Notes under the pieces: model-generated
The model's database searches: none
What the model was told of the DNA's origin: nothing
Seen by the model: only the letters and a program-made list of their open reading frames with translations
In this document: in pieces, positions 9,808 through 18,055 of the stretch
How positions within the stretch are numbered: position 1 is the stretch's first letter
Layout: every line of letters begins with the position of its first letter
Assembly (NCBI GenBank): GCA_963792205.1
Contig: CAWBVI010000002.1
Location: 248,001-312,000, forward strand
From: DATDAH01 sp963792205
GTDB lineage: Bacteria; Actinomycetota; Acidimicrobiia; Acidimicrobiales; DATDAH01
Direction: 5' to 3'
Length of the DNA: 64,000 bases
Position numbers and translations under genes: made by a program

Positions 9808-10540
9808 TCAGACGTTGACCCGGAAGGTGGCCAACGCCCGCTCGAGGGCCTCGATGTCGGCCTCGGTGGTGATCTGCACGCCGACGACGCCGTGGAACGA
9901 CAGGTCGGCGGGCTCGAAGGCCAGCCAGACGAAGTCGGTGTCGGTGCCGGCGCAGTCCTCGAACACCTCGGCCACGCCGGTGTAGAGCGGGTCCGAATAG
10001 GGCTGGCGGCCGAGCGAGGTGCACTGTGCGGTCTGGCCCTGGCTGACCGCGGACAGGGTCTCGTCCCGGGTGCTGTTGGTCTGGATGTCGGTGGCCTGGA
10101 ACTCGAGGCCGGAGACGTCGTAGGTCTGGATGAACGCCTGCACGTCGGTGGAGGCGATGACGTCGGGTCCGAACAGGCCGGCCTCGCCGTTCACGTCCGA
10201 CCAGTCCGCCGGGACCTCGACCGTGAGGAACCCGGAGTCGTCGGTGACCGAGACGTACTCGCCGTAGGTGGTGAGGTCGCCGGCCGCCCCGCCCAGGTCG
10301 CTCTCGACCTCGTCACCGAACTCGTCGATGGCCTCGTCGCGATCCTCCTCAGGGGCCTCGGTGGTCGTTGTCGAGGCGTCGCCCTCGTCCTCTTCGTCCT
10401 CGTCCTCCCTCGGCGGGCTCGGAGGCGGACGCCGAGGACTCCTCGTCGTCGTCGCCGCTGCTGTCGCCGCCGCCGCACGCCACGACGAGCAGGCCGAGGC
10501 TGAGCAGGAGCGCCAGGAGGCGCAGGAGCTTGGTGGACAT
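9808..10540 (-). pseudogene. Secreted lipoprotein gene with a +1 frameshift
   Basis: The N-terminus starts at ATG 10540 with a lipoprotein signal (LLRLLALLLSLGLLVVACG; lipobox LVVAC) and a Ser/Asp/Glu-rich linker. The linker then runs out of frame at a CCC run (10407-10409; GGG on the coding strand): one extra G separates SEPAEGG from an acidic EDEDEEDEGDAS frame that continues to the stop at 9808. The mature domain (PADWSDVNGEAGLFG, two cysteines, FVWLAFEPADLSFHG) resembles unnamed actinobacterial lipoproteins. Span length is 3n+1, fitting one inserted base. Probably a sequence error in an intact gene; decay or phase variation cannot be excluded. Confidence 0.75.
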
Positions 10541-10605
10541 GGGGGCTACCTCGTCGAATCGTCCGCCTGAGGATGGCCGGGGAATCTTAGGTCCGGCCCG
10601 GCCCC

Positions 10606-10611
10606 TACCAT
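10606..10611 (+). promoter_or_regulatory. Candidate -10 box (TACCAT)
   Basis: TACCAT ends 9 bases before the ATG (10621) of a 10-codon ORF that overlaps the SRPBCC start, consistent with leaderless transcription of the pair. Confidence 0.3.
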
Positions 10612-10620
10612 CGGTCGCCC

Positions 10621-10653
10621 ATGGTGAACTCGGTCACCCACCTGGCCGCGTGA
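10621..10653 (+). CDS. Short leader ORF (10 aa) overlapping the SRPBCC gene
   Basis: Encodes MVNSVTHLAA. Its TGA (10651-10653) overlaps the GTG start of the SRPBCC gene as GTGA. The SRPBCC gene itself has no Shine-Dalgarno sequence, so re-initiation from this ORF is a plausible way to translate it. A chance ORF is the main alternative. Confidence 0.25.
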   Translation: MVNSVTHLAA

Positions 10654-11072
10654 GCGCCGGAGAGCTGCACGTCGAGGCGCGGTCCAAGGCGCCGGTCGAC
10701 GCGGTGTGGGCCCTCCTGGCGGACGCCACGACCTGGTCGACCTGGGCCCGGTTCACCCGCTCGGGCTACGAGGCGGAGGGCGAGGACACGCACGGCGTCG
10801 GCGCCATCCGGTCGTTCGGGGTGGGGCCGATCCGCTCGCGGGAGCGAGTGGTCGCCTACGCGCCGCCCCAGCACCTCGCCTACGAGCTGGTCTCCGGGCT
10901 GCCGGTGAAGGGCTACCGGGCCGATGTGACGCTGCGCCCCGACGGTGACGGCACGGCCATCACGTGGGCGTCGACCTGGACCGCGGCGTGGCCGGGGCTG
11001 GGTTGGTTCCTGCGCCGGACGGTGGACGACATCGCCACCTCCCTCGCTCGGGCGGCCGAACGCTCCCGATAG
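10650..11072 (+). CDS. SRPBCC (polyketide cyclase/START-like) family protein
   Basis: A 140-residue hydrophobic-ligand-binding helix-grip domain. It opens with ELHVEARSKAPVDAVWALLA, followed by WARFTRSGYEAEGED, strand-rich segments and the long C-terminal helix WFLRRTVDDIATSLARAAE. Such proteins bind lipids or polyketides or act as small hydrolases; the ligand is unknown. GTG 10650 is the closest start to the conserved domain. The FG-GAP gene begins 12 bases downstream with its own -10 box. Confidence 0.75.
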   Translation: MSAGELHVEARSKAPVDAVWALLADATTWSTWARFTRSGYEAEGEDTHGVGAIRSFGVGPIRSRERVVAYAPPQHLAYELVSGLPVKGYRADVTLRPDGDGTAITWASTWTAAWPGLGWFLRRTVDDIATSLARAAERSR

Positions 11073-11075
11073 CGT
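11070..11075 (+). promoter_or_regulatory. Candidate leaderless -10 box (TAGCGT)
   Basis: TAGCGT overlaps the SRPBCC stop codon and ends 8 bases before GTG 11084. No ribosome site is present. Confidence 0.4.
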
Positions 11076-11083
11076 CCCTCGGC

Positions 11084-12376
11084 GTGGGTAGGCGGAGCCG
11101 TTGGACCCTTGCCGCGCGCGTCCTGGGCGTGGCCGCCGTCCTGATCGCCGCCGCGCCCCTGTCGTCGAACGCGACCCCCGCGCCGACTGCGCCGACCGCT
11201 CCCGCCGAAGCGCAGCCGCCACCGGTGCGGCTGTTCGACGTCGGGCCCGCCTTGGGCTTTCCCAGCAACACGCACAGCTGGGACCTCGTCGTCGGCCGCA
11301 TCGACGCCGACGCCATCCCCGACCTGGTCGTGGCCGACCACGCTCGCGTGCAGGTGTGGCTGAACCGCCGACCGGGGTTGGAGGCCGGCTTCGGCCTGAA
11401 CCTGTCCGACCCCCATGGCTGCGCGATCGGCGACGTCGACGGGAACGCCCTCGGCGACATCTACTGCACGATGGGCGCCGGGCACGGGTCGGGCCGGGGG
11501 TTCAAGCGCCTGTTCCTCCAGCCCACCGAGGGGACCTGGGTGCAGCGGGCCCCGGAGTACGGCGTCAGCGACGAGTACGGGCGCGGCCGGCGCACGACCT
11601 TCGCCGACCTCGACCACGAGGGCGGCCTCGACCTGGTGGTGGGCAACGAGGCGGGGCGGGTCGACGGCGAGCTCTCGGTGAACCGGACGTTCCTCCAGAC
11701 CACGGGACCGCCCATGACCGACCAGCGGCTCGGCCCGATCGGCGACAAGGGCTCGGTCTGCCTCCAGGCCGTCGACTACGACCGCGACGGCTGGCAGGAC
11801 CTCCTCCTCTGTGGTGGGACCTCCGGGCCCGAACCCGAGTCCGGGACGCACCCCAGCCGCCTCTACCTGTTCCGGAACCAGACGGCGGCGGACGGTGGCC
11901 GTCGCCTGGTCGGCGTCGCCGGGCGCCTCGGTGTCGCCCTCGGCGGCGTCCGGAGTGCGCGGATCGCCGACCTGAACCGCGACCGCTTCCTGGACCTCGT
12001 CGTCGTGACCGACCGCCAGGTGGCGGTGAGGCCAGGCACCGCGCGTGGCTTCGGGCCACCGACCTACATCCGGGACATCCGGGCCGGCAACTGGGTCGCG
12101 GTGGGCAACATCGACGGTCGCCCGGGCAACGACATCTTCGTGGTGCAGGGTTGCCGGCGGAGCGGGAACGTCCGCGATCTGCTGCTGCTCCAGCGGGCGG
12201 GCGGTCAGTACCAGGAGGTGCAGGCGCCACTCGTCGGGCGCGGGTGCGGCGACACCGCGACCACGCTCGACATCGACGGCGACGGGGCCCACGAGGTCGT
12301 GGTCGGCAACGGTCGCTGGTCCACGAGCGGTCCCCTGCAGGTCCTGACCACGGGGCGGTGGCGAGGGGGGCGCTAG
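11084..12376 (+). CDS. Secreted FG-GAP/VCBS repeat protein
   Basis: A 430-residue exported protein. Signal peptide: basic MGRRSRWTLAAR, hydrophobic VLGVAAVLIAAAPL, then a Thr/Pro/Ala-rich linker. The rest is a chain of integrin-like FG-GAP repeats with calcium-type D-x-D-x-D loops: GRIDADAIPDLVVAD, GDVDGNALGDIYC, ADLDHEGGLDLVVG, VDYDRDGWQDLLLC, ADLNRDRFLDLVVV, LDIDGDGAHEVVVG, about seven blades of a beta-propeller. Likely a surface or secreted adhesion/scaffold protein; no enzymatic motif is seen. GTG 11084 follows a -10 box by 8 bases. Confidence 0.85.
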   Translation: MGRRSRWTLAARVLGVAAVLIAAAPLSSNATPAPTAPTAPAEAQPPPVRLFDVGPALGFPSNTHSWDLVVGRIDADAIPDLVVADHARVQVWLNRRPGLEAGFGLNLSDPHGCAIGDVDGNALGDIYCTMGAGHGSGRGFKRLFLQPTEGTWVQRAPEYGVSDEYGRGRRTTFADLDHEGGLDLVVGNEAGRVDGELSVNRTFLQTTGPPMTDQRLGPIGDKGSVCLQAVDYDRDGWQDLLLCGGTSGPEPESGTHPSRLYLFRNQTAADGGRRLVGVAGRLGVALGGVRSARIADLNRDRFLDLVVVTDRQVAVRPGTARGFGPPTYIRDIRAGNWVAVGNIDGRPGNDIFVVQGCRRSGNVRDLLLLQRAGGQYQEVQAPLVGRGCGDTATTLDIDGDGAHEVVVGNGRWSTSGPLQVLTTGRWRGGR

Positions 12377-12871
12377 CTACCCGTAGTTGTGCCCGCAGTG
12401 GGGCCAGGCGCCGAGCCCGGTGTCGTTCTTCACCCGGTCGGCGACGGTGGCCTGCCTCCAGGCGGCCTGCGTGTGCGGCATGCCCTGGCCGCCGTAGGCG
12501 TTCCACGTGCTCAGGCTGAACTGGAGGCCGCCGTAGTGACCGTTGCCGGTGTTGGTGTTCCAGTTGCCCCCGGACTCGCAGTTGGCCACGCCCTGCCAGC
12601 GCCGGACCATCGCCTGGCGGCGGTGGGCGACCTGCACGGCCCGGAGGTAGGAGCGCAGGCGACGGGCCTCGCGGCGGTACGCCGTCCAGGTGTGACCCGG
12701 TGTGCCCTCGCCGCGCCGGAACTGGGTGTGGCCGTGGCGCTCGTGCATGCGGGCCATGTAGTCGGCGTCGATGGTGGCCCGGCCGCCGGCGTCGGCGGAC
12801 AGGGCCCCGGTCGTCAGGGCCACGACGGGCAGGCCGAGAGCCAGCAGCAGCAGGAGCGCGATGCGTCGCAT
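12377..12871 (-). CDS. Resuscitation-promoting factor (Rpf)-like transglycosylase
   Basis: A 164-residue secreted peptidoglycan hydrolase. Signal peptide MRRIALLLLLALGLPVVAL ends near an ALSADAG site. The C-terminal Rpf domain shows WQGVANCESGGNWNTNTG with the catalytic Glu in CESGG, GGLQFSLSTWNAYGG, and a cysteine near the end (HCGHNYG) able to pair with the one in ANCES. The middle region is helical and basic. Rpf enzymes cleave glycan strands and promote regrowth of dormant actinobacteria. AGGAGG lies 12-14 bases before ATG 12871. Two CRP-like sites lie about 200-240 bases upstream. Confidence 0.9.
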   Translation of the reverse strand: MRRIALLLLLALGLPVVALTTGALSADAGGRATIDADYMARMHERHGHTQFRRGEGTPGHTWTAYRREARRLRSYLRAVQVAHRRQAMVRRWQGVANCESGGNWNTNTGNGHYGGLQFSLSTWNAYGGQGMPHTQAAWRQATVADRVKNDTGLGAWPHCGHNYG

Positions 12872-13074
12872 GGGATGAGGTGCCTCCTGGCGGTGGCCCC
12901 TCGGCCCGCGCGTGAGCACGGGCTACGGAAGGGGAGCCGCCGGTCGTTCCTGACCTCGACCGGCCGGGCGGTCACCTCGGGGGAGGGACGCAGCGGGCGC
13001 GTTGGGTCAGGAGCTCTTCTTGGTCGGTGATGTCATTCTCGGCTCGTTCGTCACCGGAATGAAACTTTCACGCG

Positions 13075-13090
13075 TGTGACTTGTGTCACG
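13075..13090. promoter_or_regulatory. CRP-type operator TGTGA-N6-TCACG, site 1
   Basis: TGTGACTTGTGTCACG matches the CRP/FNR-family consensus TGTGA-N6-TCACA at nine of ten fixed positions. It lies upstream of the minus-strand Rpf gene, exactly 20 bases (two helical turns) from a second site. Regulation of an rpf gene by CRP is known in Mycobacterium tuberculosis; activity here is inferred. Confidence 0.6.
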
Positions 13091-13094
13091 CGAA

Positions 13095-13110
13095 TGTGAC
13101 GCCCGTCACG
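13095..13110. promoter_or_regulatory. CRP-type operator TGTGA-N6-TCACG, site 2
   Basis: TGTGACGCCCGTCACG, the partner of site 1. It overlaps the last codons of the MFS gene (stop at 13106), so the control region of the Rpf gene reaches into the upstream gene. Confidence 0.6.
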
Positions 13111-14567
13111 TCGAGGCAGCTTCCGGGACCCGCAGGGGCGGCCCGTCGAGGGGGCAGGAGCGGTGCGGCACCGCTTCGACGACGGTGACCGGGCGGGGCC
13201 CGGAGAGGAAGATGAAGGCGATCACGCCGGAGAGCGCGGCGAGGGAACCCGTGATCATCAGGGCGGTCTGGAACCCGTCGCTGAAGGCGGCCGGATCGCT
13301 GAAGTCGTCACTCGAGATGCCGGCCAGGCCCGGGAGCGCGGCCACCGCCAGGAGCCCGGCGGTCCGGGCGACCGTGTTGTTGACCCCGGAGGCGATGCCG
13401 GCGTGGCGTTCCTCCGCCGAGGCCAGCACCGTGGCGGTGAGGGGGGCGACGGTGGCGGTCAGGCCGAAGCCGAACACGAGCATGGCGGGGAGCACGTCAC
13501 CGACGTAGGTCGAGCCCGCCCCCACGCTCGAGAGCCACCAGAGGCCGAGCCCGGCCACGATCGGACCGACGGTCATCGGGACCCGCGGCCCGATGCGCTG
13601 GCCGAGCGCGGCGGCCCGGGCGGAGAGCAGGAGCATGATCAGGGTCAGCGGGAAGAGGGCCGCCCCGGCCTCGATGGGTGAGTAGCCCATCGTGGTCTGG
13701 AGCTGGATCACCAGCAGGAAGAACGAGCCGCCGAGGGCGAAGTACAGCGCCAGGGTGACGGCGTTGGTGGTGCTGAACCATCGGTTCTTGAACAGCTCGA
13801 GCGGCATGATCGGGTGCGGGCTGCGGGCTTCGATCGCCAGGAACGAGAACAGCGCCGCCATCCCGAGCACCGCCGCAAGACCCACCCCGGGGGCACCGGA
13901 GTCCGTGCCGATCAGGGCGTAGGTGACACCGGCGAGCCCGATCGCGGCGGCCGCGGATCCCGCGATGTCGAGGCCGGGCGGCATCGTGGAGTCGCGACTC
14001 TCGGGCACGTGGCGGGCGGCCAAGAGGGTGAGCCCGGCGACGGGCACGTTCAGCAGGAAGATCCAGCGCCAGGAGGCTGCTTCCACGAGCCAGCCGCCGG
14101 CGAACGGACCGATGGCGGTGGCCACGCCGCCCAGCCCGGACCAGGCGCCGATGGCCGCGGCCCGGTCGTCGGGGTGGAGCCCGGACTGGAGGATCGCCAG
14201 GCTCCCCGGGGTCAGCAGCGCGCCCCCCACGCCCTGCAGGGCTCGGGCGGCGACCAGGACCTCCACCGACGGCGCGAGGCCGCAGAGCAGTCGACGCGGC
14301 CGCGAACCAGACCACGCCGATCACGAAGACCCGGCGCCGGCCGTAGCGGTCACCGAGCGATCCGCCGAGGAGGAGGAACGCGGCGAGGGTGAGCAGGTAG
14401 CCGTTGAGGATCCACTGCAGGCCGGCGATGCCGGTGTCGAGGTCCTCGCCGATGGCCGGGAGGGCGACGTTGATGACGGTGGCGTCGAGGGCGGCGAGGC
14501 CGGAGCCGAGCACGGCCGCGGCCAGGAGCCACCGGCCCTGTGGCGACGCGCGCCGGACGTCGCTCAC
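13106..14567 (-). pseudogene. DHA2-type (EmrB/QacA) MFS drug-efflux pump with a +1 frameshift
   Basis: A proton-driven multidrug exporter with 14 expected membrane helices. The N-terminal part (GTG 14567) carries LDATVINVALPAIGEDL and GSLGDRYGRRRVFVIG (motif A). Near 14290-14297 the frame breaks after VVWFAAAS; the next frame resumes at LCGLAPSVEVLVAARALQGV (motif C region) and runs cleanly to 13106. Span length is 3n+1: a single extra base. GTGA overlap with the upstream cyclase stop implies co-transcription. Both halves are otherwise intact, so a sequence error is more likely than a dead gene. Confidence 0.8.
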
Positions 14568-15580
14568 GTCGGCTCCTCGTCGGCCGCTCGTGACACCGGC
14601 CGCGCCGCCCAGACCCGAACCTTGTCGAAGCCTCGGATCCGGCGGATCCCGTGGACGCGGACCAGCTCGATGTCCTCCGCACCTTCGACGGCGTCGTGCA
14701 CGGCTTCGTCGATCAGGACGCCGCCCCGTCGCGCGGTGTCGACCAGGCGATGGGCCAGGTTGGCCGGGCGCCCGAACACGTCGCCGTGGCGCAGGACGAC
14801 CGGCCCGGCGGCGACCCCGGCTCGCAGGTCAGGCAGCCCGTCGTGGCCGCCCACCTCGTGGACGAGGCGCACCGCCGTGTGCACCGCGGCCGCCGGGTCG
14901 GGGGAGGTGAACATGACCTCGTCGCCGATCATCTTCACGACCCGTCCGGCCCCCTCGGCCACGACGTCGGCCGCGGCCTGGCTGAAGCGCTCGACGAGTG
15001 AGGAGAGCTCGTCCTCCTCGAGGTGGTTGGCCACCCTGGTGAAGTCCACGAGGTCGGCGAAGCCCACGGCCAGCACGGGGCCGGGGGCACTGTCGTCCCG
15101 CGGCTGGAGCACCGCCCGCTCGACGGCGGCGAGGAGGTGGCGGCGGTAGAGGTAGACGAGCAGGTCGTCGAGGGCGGGCAGGACGCCGGTGACGAAGTCG
15201 GCCACGAGCTCGGCATGGCGCTCCTCCGGCTCGGTGATCTCGAGGTGGGCCGAGGCGATCGTGGCCAGGGCCTGGCTCATCACCCGGGTCTGGCCCCGCA
15301 CGGTGTCGGCGTCGAGGAGGTCGCTGCGCTGCAGGTCGACGGCGGCCCGGAGGGCGGCGACGTCGCGGTCGGTGAACGCCACCTCGTCGTCGGTCACGTC
15401 CGGGAAGCCCATGGCCCGCCAGAGGGAATCGGCGGTGGCGCGGTCCACCGCCGCCTGCTCGCAGACGTCGACGGCGGTGTAGCGCTGCTCACCGTCGAGC
15501 AGGGCCACCGCGGCGAGGTCGAGCAGGGCATGGCGTTGCGCGTCGCTCAGCTGCGCCGGGGCCTCGGCCACGGGCGGCAC
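14564..15580 (-). CDS. Class III adenylate cyclase with N-terminal regulatory domain
   Basis: A 338-residue soluble nucleotidyl cyclase. Residues 1-150 form a helical regulatory domain like the autoinhibitory domain of mycobacterial Rv1264-type cyclases (LSDAQRHALLDLAAVALLDG, MerR-like helices). The catalytic domain (about 175-330) has a metal-binding Asp in GFADLVDFTR, the second Asp with substrate Lys in RVVKMIGDEVMF, and transition-state Asn/Arg in RPANLAHRLV, so it looks active and ATP-type. GTG 15580 is the likely start; the frame is open further upstream but overlaps the divergent phospholipase gene. Overlaps the MFS pump by 4 bases. Confidence 0.85.
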   Translation of the reverse strand: MPPVAEAPAQLSDAQRHALLDLAAVALLDGEQRYTAVDVCEQAAVDRATADSLWRAMGFPDVTDDEVAFTDRDVAALRAAVDLQRSDLLDADTVRGQTRVMSQALATIASAHLEITEPEERHAELVADFVTGVLPALDDLLVYLYRRHLLAAVERAVLQPRDDSAPGPVLAVGFADLVDFTRVANHLEEDELSSLVERFSQAAADVVAEGAGRVVKMIGDEVMFTSPDPAAAVHTAVRLVHEVGGHDGLPDLRAGVAAGPVVLRHGDVFGRPANLAHRLVDTARRGGVLIDEAVHDAVEGAEDIELVRVHGIRRIRGFDKVRVWAARPVSRAADEEPT

Positions 15581-15683
15581 CGTACTTGCCCCCTTGCCCG
15601 GGTCGATCTGAACGGGCAGGATCGGGGCGGCGCTTCCCCCGGCGCTTCCCCCGCTCGTCACCTCATCGTGAACGGGGGACACC

Positions 15684-16112
15684 ATGTCCACCTCCCTGCG
15701 CTTCGGCGCGGCCGCCCTGACGGCCACCTTCCTGAGCATCGGCTCGGTCCTGCTCGTCCCGGCTGCGGCCGGGGCGACTCCGACCCCTGGCGCCGTGGCC
15801 ACGCCGGCCAACGACGGCCCCCATCCCTGGCCCACCGACGGCTGTTCGGCTTCGCCCGAGCGCGGCCCGGGCTGGAACTTCCACCACGGGTGCGTGCACC
15901 ACGACGGCTGCTACCGGGGTCACTGGGCCAGCCGGCGCACCTGCGACAGCTGGCTCCTCCGCGACCTCCGGGCCTCGTGCCGGTACCTGCACCCGACGGC
16001 CGGGTTCGGGCGCTGGGCCTGCGAGGTCCTCGCCGCGATCTACCACGGCGCCGTGCGCGCCTTCGGCGCCCCCGCCTACGCCGCCCACCTGGTCACCGTC
16101 GCCGTGCGCTGA
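15684..16112 (+). CDS. Secreted phospholipase A2-like protein
   Basis: A 142-residue exported protein with signal peptide (MSTSLRFGAAALTATFLSIG...AAAGAT). The mature part has the prokaryotic PLA2 active-site helix: CVHHDGCYRGHWASRRTCD contains the catalytic His-Asp pair and cysteines for two disulfides (with C in DGCSAS and RASC). Prokaryotic PLA2s hydrolyse sn-2 acyl esters of phospholipids outside the cell. Ribosome site GGGGGA precedes ATG 15684. Divergent from the cyclase gene. Confidence 0.83.
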   Translation: MSTSLRFGAAALTATFLSIGSVLLVPAAAGATPTPGAVATPANDGPHPWPTDGCSASPERGPGWNFHHGCVHHDGCYRGHWASRRTCDSWLLRDLRASCRYLHPTAGFGRWACEVLAAIYHGAVRAFGAPAYAAHLVTVAVR

Positions 16113-16154
16113 GCCACCGTGGGGGAGGAGGGGTTCAGGTGGTCGGCGTCCGCT

Positions 16155-16286
16155 TCACCGGCTCGCTTCCGCCGCGGTCTGGGGATCGGAAACCACGGTC
16201 GTGTCCGGGGTGCGGTCGACGGTCAGGCTCACGGCCATGACCACCGCCGCCAGCCCGGCCGCGATGAGGTGATCTCGCAGGCTCAT
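16155..16286 (-). CDS. Possible small single-span membrane protein (43 aa)
   Basis: ATG 16286 opens MSLRDHLIAAGLAAVVMAVS followed by LTVDRTPDTTVVSDPQTAAE: one hydrophobic helix (residues 6-22) with a positive N-terminus and a polar, probably external, tail. No convincing ribosome binding site is visible, which lowers confidence. It fills most of the 16113-16373 gap, in which nothing else was recognised. Confidence 0.35.
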   Translation of the reverse strand: MSLRDHLIAAGLAAVVMAVSLTVDRTPDTTVVSDPQTAAEASR

Positions 16287-16373
16287 GCCGGCGAAGGTAG
16301 GGAGGGCGGATGACGGGCCTACTGCGGCCAGATGGCCGTCAGGTGACGTGGGCGGAAAGGCTCGCGCCTTCGC

Positions 16374-17135
16374 TCACAGCCTTCCCGCGTCGGTGACGCG
16401 CTTGAGGAACTGGCGGGTCCGCTCTTCCCGCGGATGGGCGAAGAGGTCGGCGGGCGGCCCCTGCTCGAGGACCCGCCCCTCGTGCATGAACGCGACCCGG
16501 TGGGCCACGTCGCGGGCGAAGCCCATCTCGTGGGTGGCCAGGACCATGGTCATCCCGCCCTCGGCCAGGTCCCGGATCACCGCCAGCACCTCGCCCACCA
16601 GTTCCGGGTCGAGCGCGGAGGTGACCTCGTCGAGCAGGAGGAGCTCGGGCCCGGTGACCAGGGCCCGGGCGATGGCGGCCCGCTGCTGCTGCCCCCCGGA
16701 GAGCTGGTCGGGGTAGTCGGTCACCTTGTCACCCAGCCCCAGGCGGGTGAGGACCTCGCGGGCCTGGTCCTCGGCGTCGCGGCGGCCCACGCCGTGGACC
16801 CGTCGGGGCGCCAGGGTCACGTTGTCGAGCACGGAGAGGTGCGGGAACAGGTTGAAGGCCTGGAACACGATCCCGATGCGCTTGCGCACGTCGTTGGCGT
16901 TCACCCTCGGCGTCGTCACCAGCTCACCGTCGAGGTGGATCGAGCCCCCGTCGATCTTCTCCAGGAGGTCGAGGCAGCGCAGCAGGGTCGACTTCCCGCA
17001 GCCGCTGGGGCCGATGACCGCGACCACCTCGTGCTCGGCCACCGACAGGTCGATGCCGTCGAGGACGACCTTGGCGCCGAAGGCCTTGCGCAGCCCCCGC
17101 ACCTCGAGCCGTCCCGCTGGCGCCTGTGTGCTCAT
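16374..17135 (-). CDS. Polar amino-acid ABC transporter, ATP-binding protein
   Basis: A 253-residue ATPase of the PAAT (GlnQ/HisP) family that powers uptake of a polar amino acid. Walker A VIGPSGCGKSTLLRCLD, Q loop in GIVFQAFNLFPHLSVLDN, signature LSGGQQQRAAIARAL, Walker B ELLLLDEVTSALDP and switch His in MVLATHEMGFAR are all present. NLFPHL and the DEVTSALDP form are characteristic of this subfamily. ATG 17135 overlaps the permease stop by ATGA. Confidence 0.93.
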   Translation of the reverse strand: MSTQAPAGRLEVRGLRKAFGAKVVLDGIDLSVAEHEVVAVIGPSGCGKSTLLRCLDLLEKIDGGSIHLDGELVTTPRVNANDVRKRIGIVFQAFNLFPHLSVLDNVTLAPRRVHGVGRRDAEDQAREVLTRLGLGDKVTDYPDQLSGGQQQRAAIARALVTGPELLLLDEVTSALDPELVGEVLAVIRDLAEGGMTMVLATHEMGFARDVAHRVAFMHEGRVLEQGPPADLFAHPREERTRQFLKRVTDAGRL

Positions 17136-18025
17136 GCCATCGTCTGCGATCGGCGGCGACGGTCGCGGGCCGTGTACCAGTCGGTGAAGCGGGCCACGGG
17201 CACGCTGGCCAGCAGGAACAGGACGGTGGCGGCCACGTACGAGGTGTAGTTGAACGTGCGGGCCGTGTAGATCTCGGCCTCGCGGACGGCCTCCCGGATG
17301 CCGAGGACGCTGACCAGGGCCACGTCCTTCTGCAGGGAGACCAGCCCGTTCAGCAGCGCCGGGATCACGTTGCGGACGGCCTGCGGGAGGATGGCGAAGC
17401 GCAGCGCCTGCCACTGGGTCAGGCCGAGGGCCCGGGCCGCCGACCGCTGGCTCTCGTGCACCGACTCGATGCCGGCCCGGTAGACCTCGGCCGTGTAGGC
17501 GGAGTACGAGAGGACGAGGGCGGTGACCCCCCAGAACCTCGGGTCGGTGGGCACGCCGTCGAGCTGCAGGGCGGGCACGCCGAAGCCGAGCAGCAGGATG
17601 ACCAGGAGGAGCGGGATCCCCCGGAACAGGTCGATGTAGACGATCGCCAGCACCCGGAGCGGGAAGAACGCCGGACCCCGCAGGTTCCGGATCACGGCCA
17701 CGACCAGGGCGAACACCAGGATGAGCACCTGGGCGACGAGGAAGAGCTTCACGTCCACCCAGAACCCGGAGAGGACCTCGGGGAACGACGCCCGGAAGTC
17801 CTCGCCGTTCAGGAACTGCTGGCGGACCTGGGGCCAGGTCTCACTGCTCAGGACCAGCCAGACGATCAGCCCGAAGACGACGAGGGTGCTGGCGAAGGCG
17901 ATGAGCGCGCCCCGCGCCCCCTCCTCGCGCAGCTCGGCCCGGAAGGACTCCAGCCGGCCGGGCGGCAGTGGGGGACCGGTCCCGACCTCGCCGGCGACGG
18001 CCGACGGATCAGTCCCGGGGTCCAC
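17132..18025 (-). CDS. Polar amino-acid ABC transporter, permease
   Basis: A 297-residue HisMQ-type permease. After a polar N-terminus of about 45 residues it has a first span (GALIAFASTLVVFGLIVWLVL), a periplasmic segment and four to five further helices. The EAA loop that docks the ATPase is AAARALGLTQWQALRFAILP-like (about residues 205-225), and IDLFRGIPLLLVILLL is typical of PAAT permeases. Only one permease gene is present, implying a homodimer. Starts 30 bases after the binding-protein stop. Confidence 0.9.
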   Translation of the reverse strand: MDPGTDPSAVAGEVGTGPPLPPGRLESFRAELREEGARGALIAFASTLVVFGLIVWLVLSSETWPQVRQQFLNGEDFRASFPEVLSGFWVDVKLFLVAQVLILVFALVVAVIRNLRGPAFFPLRVLAIVYIDLFRGIPLLLVILLLGFGVPALQLDGVPTDPRFWGVTALVLSYSAYTAEVYRAGIESVHESQRSAARALGLTQWQALRFAILPQAVRNVIPALLNGLVSLQKDVALVSVLGIREAVREAEIYTARTFNYTSYVAATVLFLLASVPVARFTDWYTARDRRRRSQTMA

Positions 18026-18055
18026 TGCGGCTCGGCCTCGCGGTGGCCGCTCTGG

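Noticed and set aside
9808..10540. Programmed ribosomal frameshift in the lipoprotein
   Set aside because: The shift site is a GGG in an acidic low-complexity linker without a slippery heptamer or a downstream pseudoknot; a base error explains it better.
12872..13074. Possible c-di-AMP (ydaO) riboswitch before the Rpf gene
   Set aside because: Actinobacterial rpf genes often carry this riboswitch, and CCGTAGCCCG is reminiscent of its 3-prime part, but the conserved GGGGAACC and GGGTGAAT blocks are missing. Only the small hairpin CCGGTCG...CGACCGG is present.
14564..15685. Cyclase start at ATG 15685
   Set aside because: It would overlap the phospholipase start codon on the other strand; the extension is Pro/Gly/Ser-rich without domain content, so GTG 15580 is preferred.
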